This document shows positions 61,271-64,000 of a stretch of 64,000 nt of DNA, piece after piece (the first letter of the stretch is position 1; every line of letters starts with the position of its first letter). Origin of the DNA: Vibrio genomosp. F10 str. ZF-129 (GTDB lineage Bacteria > Pseudomonadota > Gammaproteobacteria > Enterobacterales > Vibrionaceae). The notes beneath the pieces are model-generated. The model made no database searches. It saw only the letters and a list, made by a program, of their open reading frames with translations, and was not told where the DNA came from. Made by a program: the position numbers and the translations under genes. The stretch spans positions 1-64,000 of the forward strand of contig NZ_AJYQ02000093.1 of assembly GCF_000287055.2 (NCBI RefSeq), in the 5' to 3' direction.

Positions 61271-62932
61271 ATGAGTGAAGCTGCTGAGGCTCGTCCATCG
61301 AATTTCATTCGCCAAATCATAGATAAAGATTTAGCGGATGGTAAACACACTAACGTGCATACTCGTTTCCCACCGGAGCCGAACGGGTATTTGCACATTG
61401 GTCATGCTAAATCTATTTGCTTAAATTTTGGTATTGCTCAGGACTACCAGGGGCAGTGTAATCTACGTTTTGATGACACAAACCCTGAGAAAGAAGACGT
61501 TGAGTACGTTGAGTCTATTAAAAATGACGTCAGCTGGTTAGGCTTTGAATGGTCTGGCGATGTTTGTTATTCATCGAATTACTTTGATACGCTTTATGGC
61601 TACGCTGTTGAGCTAATAAACAAAGGTCTAGCGTATGTCGATGAGTTGAGCCCAGAGCAGATCCGTGAATACCGCGGTACGTTAACAGAGCCTGGTAAAG
61701 CGAGCCCTTATCGCGATCGTAGTCCTGAAGAAAATTTAGCGTTATTTGAGAAGATGCGCGAAGGTGGATTCAAAGAAGGGACTGCGTGTCTGCGAGCTAA
61801 AATTGATATGAGCTCTTCGTTCATGGTGATGCGCGATCCGGTGATATACCGCGTTCGCTTTGCGACTCACCATCAAACGGGCGATAAGTGGTGCATTTAC
61901 CCTATGTACGACTTTACGCATTGTATTTCTGATGCCCTTGAGGGGATCACTCATTCGTTGTGTACGCTTGAGTTCCAAGATAACCGTCGTTTGTACGATT
62001 GGGTCCTTGAGAATATCTCGATTGATTGTCAACCGCATCAATATGAATTCAGTCGTTTGAATCTTGAGTATACGGTGATGTCAAAACGTAAGCTGAATCA
62101 GTTAGTTGTTGAAAACCTGGTTGAAGGTTGGGACGACCCACGCATGCCAACGATTTCTGGTTTGCGCCGACGAGGTTTCACTCCTGGTTCTATCCGTGAA
62201 TTCTGTAAGCGTATTGGTGTAACGAAGCAAGAGAACATGATTGAGTTTGGTTCTCTAGAATCTTGTATTCGTGATGATCTGAATGAAAATGCGCCTCGTG
62301 CTATGGCAGTTCTTGATCCTATTAAAGTGGTTATTGAAAACTTTGATGAGACGAACGTTGAGACATTGACGATTGCTAACCACCCAAATAAGCCTGAAAT
62401 GGGTAGTCGCGAAGTACCATTCTCTCGTGAAGTTTGGATCGAGCGTGATGATTTTCGTGAAGAAGCGAACAAGAAGTACAAACGTTTAGTACTAGGTAAA
62501 GAAGTTCGACTGCGCGGCTCGTACGTGATTAAAGCTGAGCGTATTGAAAAAGATGCGGAAGGCAATATTACGACTATTTTCTGCTCTTACGACAATGAAA
62601 CACTGGGTAAGAATCCAGCTGACGGTCGCAAAGTAAAGGGCGTGATTCACTGGGTTTCTGCTGACAAAGCGATACCAGCTGAAATTCGCCTATATGATCG
62701 TCTATTTACGGTTGCTAACCCAGCAGCAGAAGATAACTTTGCTGAAACGATCAACCCTGAATCATTGCTGAAAGTGAACGGGTTTGTTGAGCCTAGCTTA
62801 GCTTCAGCGGTTGCGGAGCAAGGGTTCCAATTTGAACGTACGGGGTACTTCTGTGTGGACAGCAAAGAGTCTAAGGCTGATGCACTCGTGTTTAATCGTA
62901 CGGTAGGATTACGTGATACCTGGGCTGGTTAA
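61271..62932 (+). CDS. glnS: Glutaminyl-tRNA synthetase
   Basis: GlnS charges tRNA-Gln. The 553-residue product has the class I motifs [15 protein letters not shown] (HIGH-type, near residue 34-48) and VMSKRKL (KMSKS-type, near 268), plus the two anticodon-binding beta-barrels at the C-terminus. It starts [20 protein letters not shown], which fits E. coli GlnS from its N-terminus. It lies between nagE and fur, as nag and glnS genes are also neighbours in E. coli. Confidence 0.98.
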   Translation: MSEAAEARPSNFIRQIIDKDLADGKHTNVHTRFPPEPNGYLHIGHAKSICLNFGIAQDYQGQCNLRFDDTNPEKEDVEYVESIKNDVSWLGFEWSGDVCYSSNYFDTLYGYAVELINKGLAYVDELSPEQIREYRGTLTEPGKASPYRDRSPEENLALFEKMREGGFKEGTACLRAKIDMSSSFMVMRDPVIYRVRFATHHQTGDKWCIYPMYDFTHCISDALEGITHSLCTLEFQDNRRLYDWVLENISIDCQPHQYEFSRLNLEYTVMSKRKLNQLVVENLVEGWDDPRMPTISGLRRRGFTPGSIREFCKRIGVTKQENMIEFGSLESCIRDDLNENAPRAMAVLDPIKVVIENFDETNVETLTIANHPNKPEMGSREVPFSREVWIERDDFREEANKKYKRLVLGKEVRLRGSYVIKAERIEKDAEGNITTIFCSYDNETLGKNPADGRKVKGVIHWVSADKAIPAEIRLYDRLFTVANPAAEDNFAETINPESLLKVNGFVEPSLASAVAEQGFQFERTGYFCVDSKESKADALVFNRTVGLRDTWAG

Positions 62933-62960
62933 ATGGCCATATTCGCTTTCTACTGATAAC

Positions 62961-62989
62961 AAAAATGCCAGCTGATGCTGGCATTTTTT
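62961..62989. terminator. Bidirectional terminator between glnS and fur
   Basis: AAAAATGCCAGC, TGAT and GCTGGCATTTTT form a perfect 12-bp stem with homopolymer flanks on both sides, serving the two convergent genes. Confidence 0.95.
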
Positions 62990-63004
62990 ATTCTTAACAA
63001 CGCA

Positions 63005-63451
63005 TTATTTTGGCTTATGAGCGTCGGATTTTTCTTTGCAATCACCACTTGCGCATTTCCCATAGAGGTAAAGGCTGTGATTGGTCAATTCGACATTGTA
63101 TTTTTTTGCGATCTCTTTTTGACGTTCTTCGATAAGGTCATCAGCAAATTCGATAACAGTCCCGCAGTCTAAACAGACGAGATGATCATGATGCTCCTGA
63201 GTCGATAATTCAAAAACAGACTTACCACCTTCAAAGTGATGGCGGGTTACGATACCGGCATCGTCAAATTGGTTAAGAACACGGTATACCGTGGCAAGAC
63301 CGATCTCTTCACCAAGATCAATCAACTTCTTATACAAGTCTTCTGCACTAATATGTTGGCTGGATGGATGTTGCAGTATTTCTAAAATCTTTAGCCTTGG
63401 AAGGGTTATTTTAAGACCAGCATTCTTTAGCGCTTGGTTATTATCTGACAT
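63005..63451 (-). CDS. fur: Ferric uptake regulator Fur
   Basis: Fur is the iron-responsive repressor of siderophore and iron-uptake genes. The 148 residues equal E. coli. It has an N-terminal winged helix (residues 1-83, LKITLPRLKILEILQ and EIGLATVYRVLNQFDDAGIV) and a C-terminal dimerisation domain with metal ligands in TQEHHDHLVCLDCGTVIEF, including the CxxC zinc site, and a terminal CASGDC. The histidine-rich HHDH motif is the regulatory site. It is monocistronic with its own promoter. Confidence 0.98.
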   Translation of the reverse strand: MSDNNQALKNAGLKITLPRLKILEILQHPSSQHISAEDLYKKLIDLGEEIGLATVYRVLNQFDDAGIVTRHHFEGGKSVFELSTQEHHDHLVCLDCGTVIEFADDLIEERQKEIAKKYNVELTNHSLYLYGKCASGDCKEKSDAHKPK

Positions 63452-63501
63452 ATACTTTCCTGTTGATGTTCTGCGGTCGTAACTGATCCAACGTTTTAGT
63501 T

Positions 63502-63530
63502 ATTATAGGGTAGTGTCACTCAACAATAAA
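63502..63530 (-). promoter_or_regulatory. fur promoter
   Basis: On the minus strand TTTATT (63525-63530), a 17-base spacer and a consensus TATAAT (63502-63507), giving a leader of about 45 nt. The -35 is poor. No clear Fur box overlaps it by eye. Confidence 0.5.
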
Positions 63531-63653
63531 CCGCGAAGTTCAAAGGGTTAATAGGAATGCATGATAAACTTTGCATAATTTGACACAAAAGATGTCGGAC
63601 CAGTAACTTTTATGTAACAATTTACACCAACCTATACTGACCGTCGCATTTTT

Positions 63654-64000
63654 ATGGATTCATTTGTATCAAAAATATATACCCCCAATATCGTTAAATT
63701 TGCATTGAATATTTGGCCACCATTCTGGGGGGCTGGCATTAAGATTCAGTCAATTAGTGAAGATTTTCGTGAAGTTCAGATGAAGCTAAAATTGCGCTGG
63801 TGGAACAAAAATGCCAATCGCACTCAATATGGTGGCAGTATTTTTTCACTCACGGATCCCGTTTATTCATTAATGCTGATGGGCATTCTTGGTGATAAAT
63901 ATTACGTTTGGGACAAAGAGGCGAGCATCAATTTTATTAAGCCAGGTTTAGGTGATCTTCATGCGGATTTTATGGTCTCCCAGCCCCAAATCGACGAAAT
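63654..64000 (+). CDS. DUF4442 hotdog-fold protein, N-terminal part (runs off the right edge)
   Basis: An ATG at 63654 opens a frame that continues to the end of the window (115 complete codons). The product begins MDSFVSKIYTPNIVKFALNI and contains WPPFWGAGIKI, RWWNKNANRTQYGGSIFSL and DPVYSLMLMGILGDKYYVWD. This is the DUF4442 layout, a hotdog-fold family related to acyl-CoA thioesterases (N-terminal strand-helix with the NxxxTxYGGSIF segment). The activity is not established. It is divergent from fur. A -10 like TATACT lies about 15-20 bases upstream. The C-terminus is outside the window. Confidence 0.75.
   Translation, partial: MDSFVSKIYTPNIVKFALNIWPPFWGAGIKIQSISEDFREVQMKLKLRWWNKNANRTQYGGSIFSLTDPVYSLMLMGILGDKYYVWDKEASINFIKPGLGDLHADFMVSQPQIDE

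Noticed and set aside
62098..62565. 155-codon open frame antisense to glnS
   Set aside because: Serine/arginine-rich shadow of the glnS coding sequence.
63452..63653. Fur box for autoregulation of fur
   Set aside because: No segment resembling the 19-bp GATAATGATAATCATTATC pattern could be found by eye.

Overview
The window is chromosomal DNA from a gamma-proteobacterium of the genus Vibrio. The evidence is a toxR-toxS pair divergent from htpG, leuS-lptE-holA-rsfS-rlmH-mrdA-mrdB-rlpA-dacA and lipB-lipA blocks in typical Vibrio order, a ptsH-ptsI-crr operon, a chitoporin-type porin next to ligA, and a nagA-nagC / nagE divergon whose permease lacks its own IIA domain. The species cannot be fixed from what is visible. 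I see no prophage, insertion sequence, CRISPR array or integron; this is core-genome sequence with a few accessory genes.

Layout. Bases 1-4500 hold the 5' end of a tRNA-Tyr gene (leaving the window on the left) with its promoter, then a two-gene RND efflux pump. Bases 4500-7500 hold a YitT-type membrane protein, glyA under a PurR box, and a small lipoprotein. Bases 7500-20100 are envelope, lipoylation and ribosome genes read leftward from leuS to lipA. Bases 20100-26500 hold a zinc-ribbon protein, an intergenic repeat, lnt-corC-ybeY-ybeZ and miaB. Bases 26700-38900 hold ubiF, the PTS phosphorelay genes, cysK, cysZ, zipA, ligA, the porin and a DUF2057 protein. Bases 38890-43700 carry a small exported protein that is easy to miss, NfeD/QmcA, a YbbN-like thioredoxin-fold chaperone, an SDR and a YfcH epimerase. 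Bases 43800-46140 carry a tightly overlapping four-gene operon: two DUF1538 membrane proteins, a PII-like protein and a two-CBS protein. Bases 46170-56500 hold yfcE, toxRS, htpG, adk, hemH, rfaH, asnB and a CPA2 antiporter. Bases 56600-64000 hold nagC-nagA, nagE, glnS, fur and the start of a DUF4442 protein.

How the genes fit together. Several loci converge on chitin and amino-sugar use. A chitoporin-like porin admits oligosaccharides, NagE (IIC-IIB only) imports GlcNAc using phosphate relayed by PtsI, PtsH and Crr from the same window, NagA deacetylates the product, and NagC is expected to repress. A near-consensus CRP site and a NagC-like palindrome sit before nagE. A second set builds the cell wall and envelope (PBP2, RodA, RlpA, PBP5, LptE, Lnt). 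A third is translation and RNA quality (LeuS, GlnS, RsfS, RlmH, YbeY, YbeZ, MiaB).

The best candidate for an undescribed system is the DUF1538-DUF1538-PII-CBS operon, which looks like a membrane transporter with two built-in nucleotide or metabolite sensors. Other points of note are the absence of nadD from its usual place between holA and rsfS, a 55-residue exported protein, a duplicated Tyr-Trp-Tyr motif in the DUF2057 protein, and a structured leader before adk.
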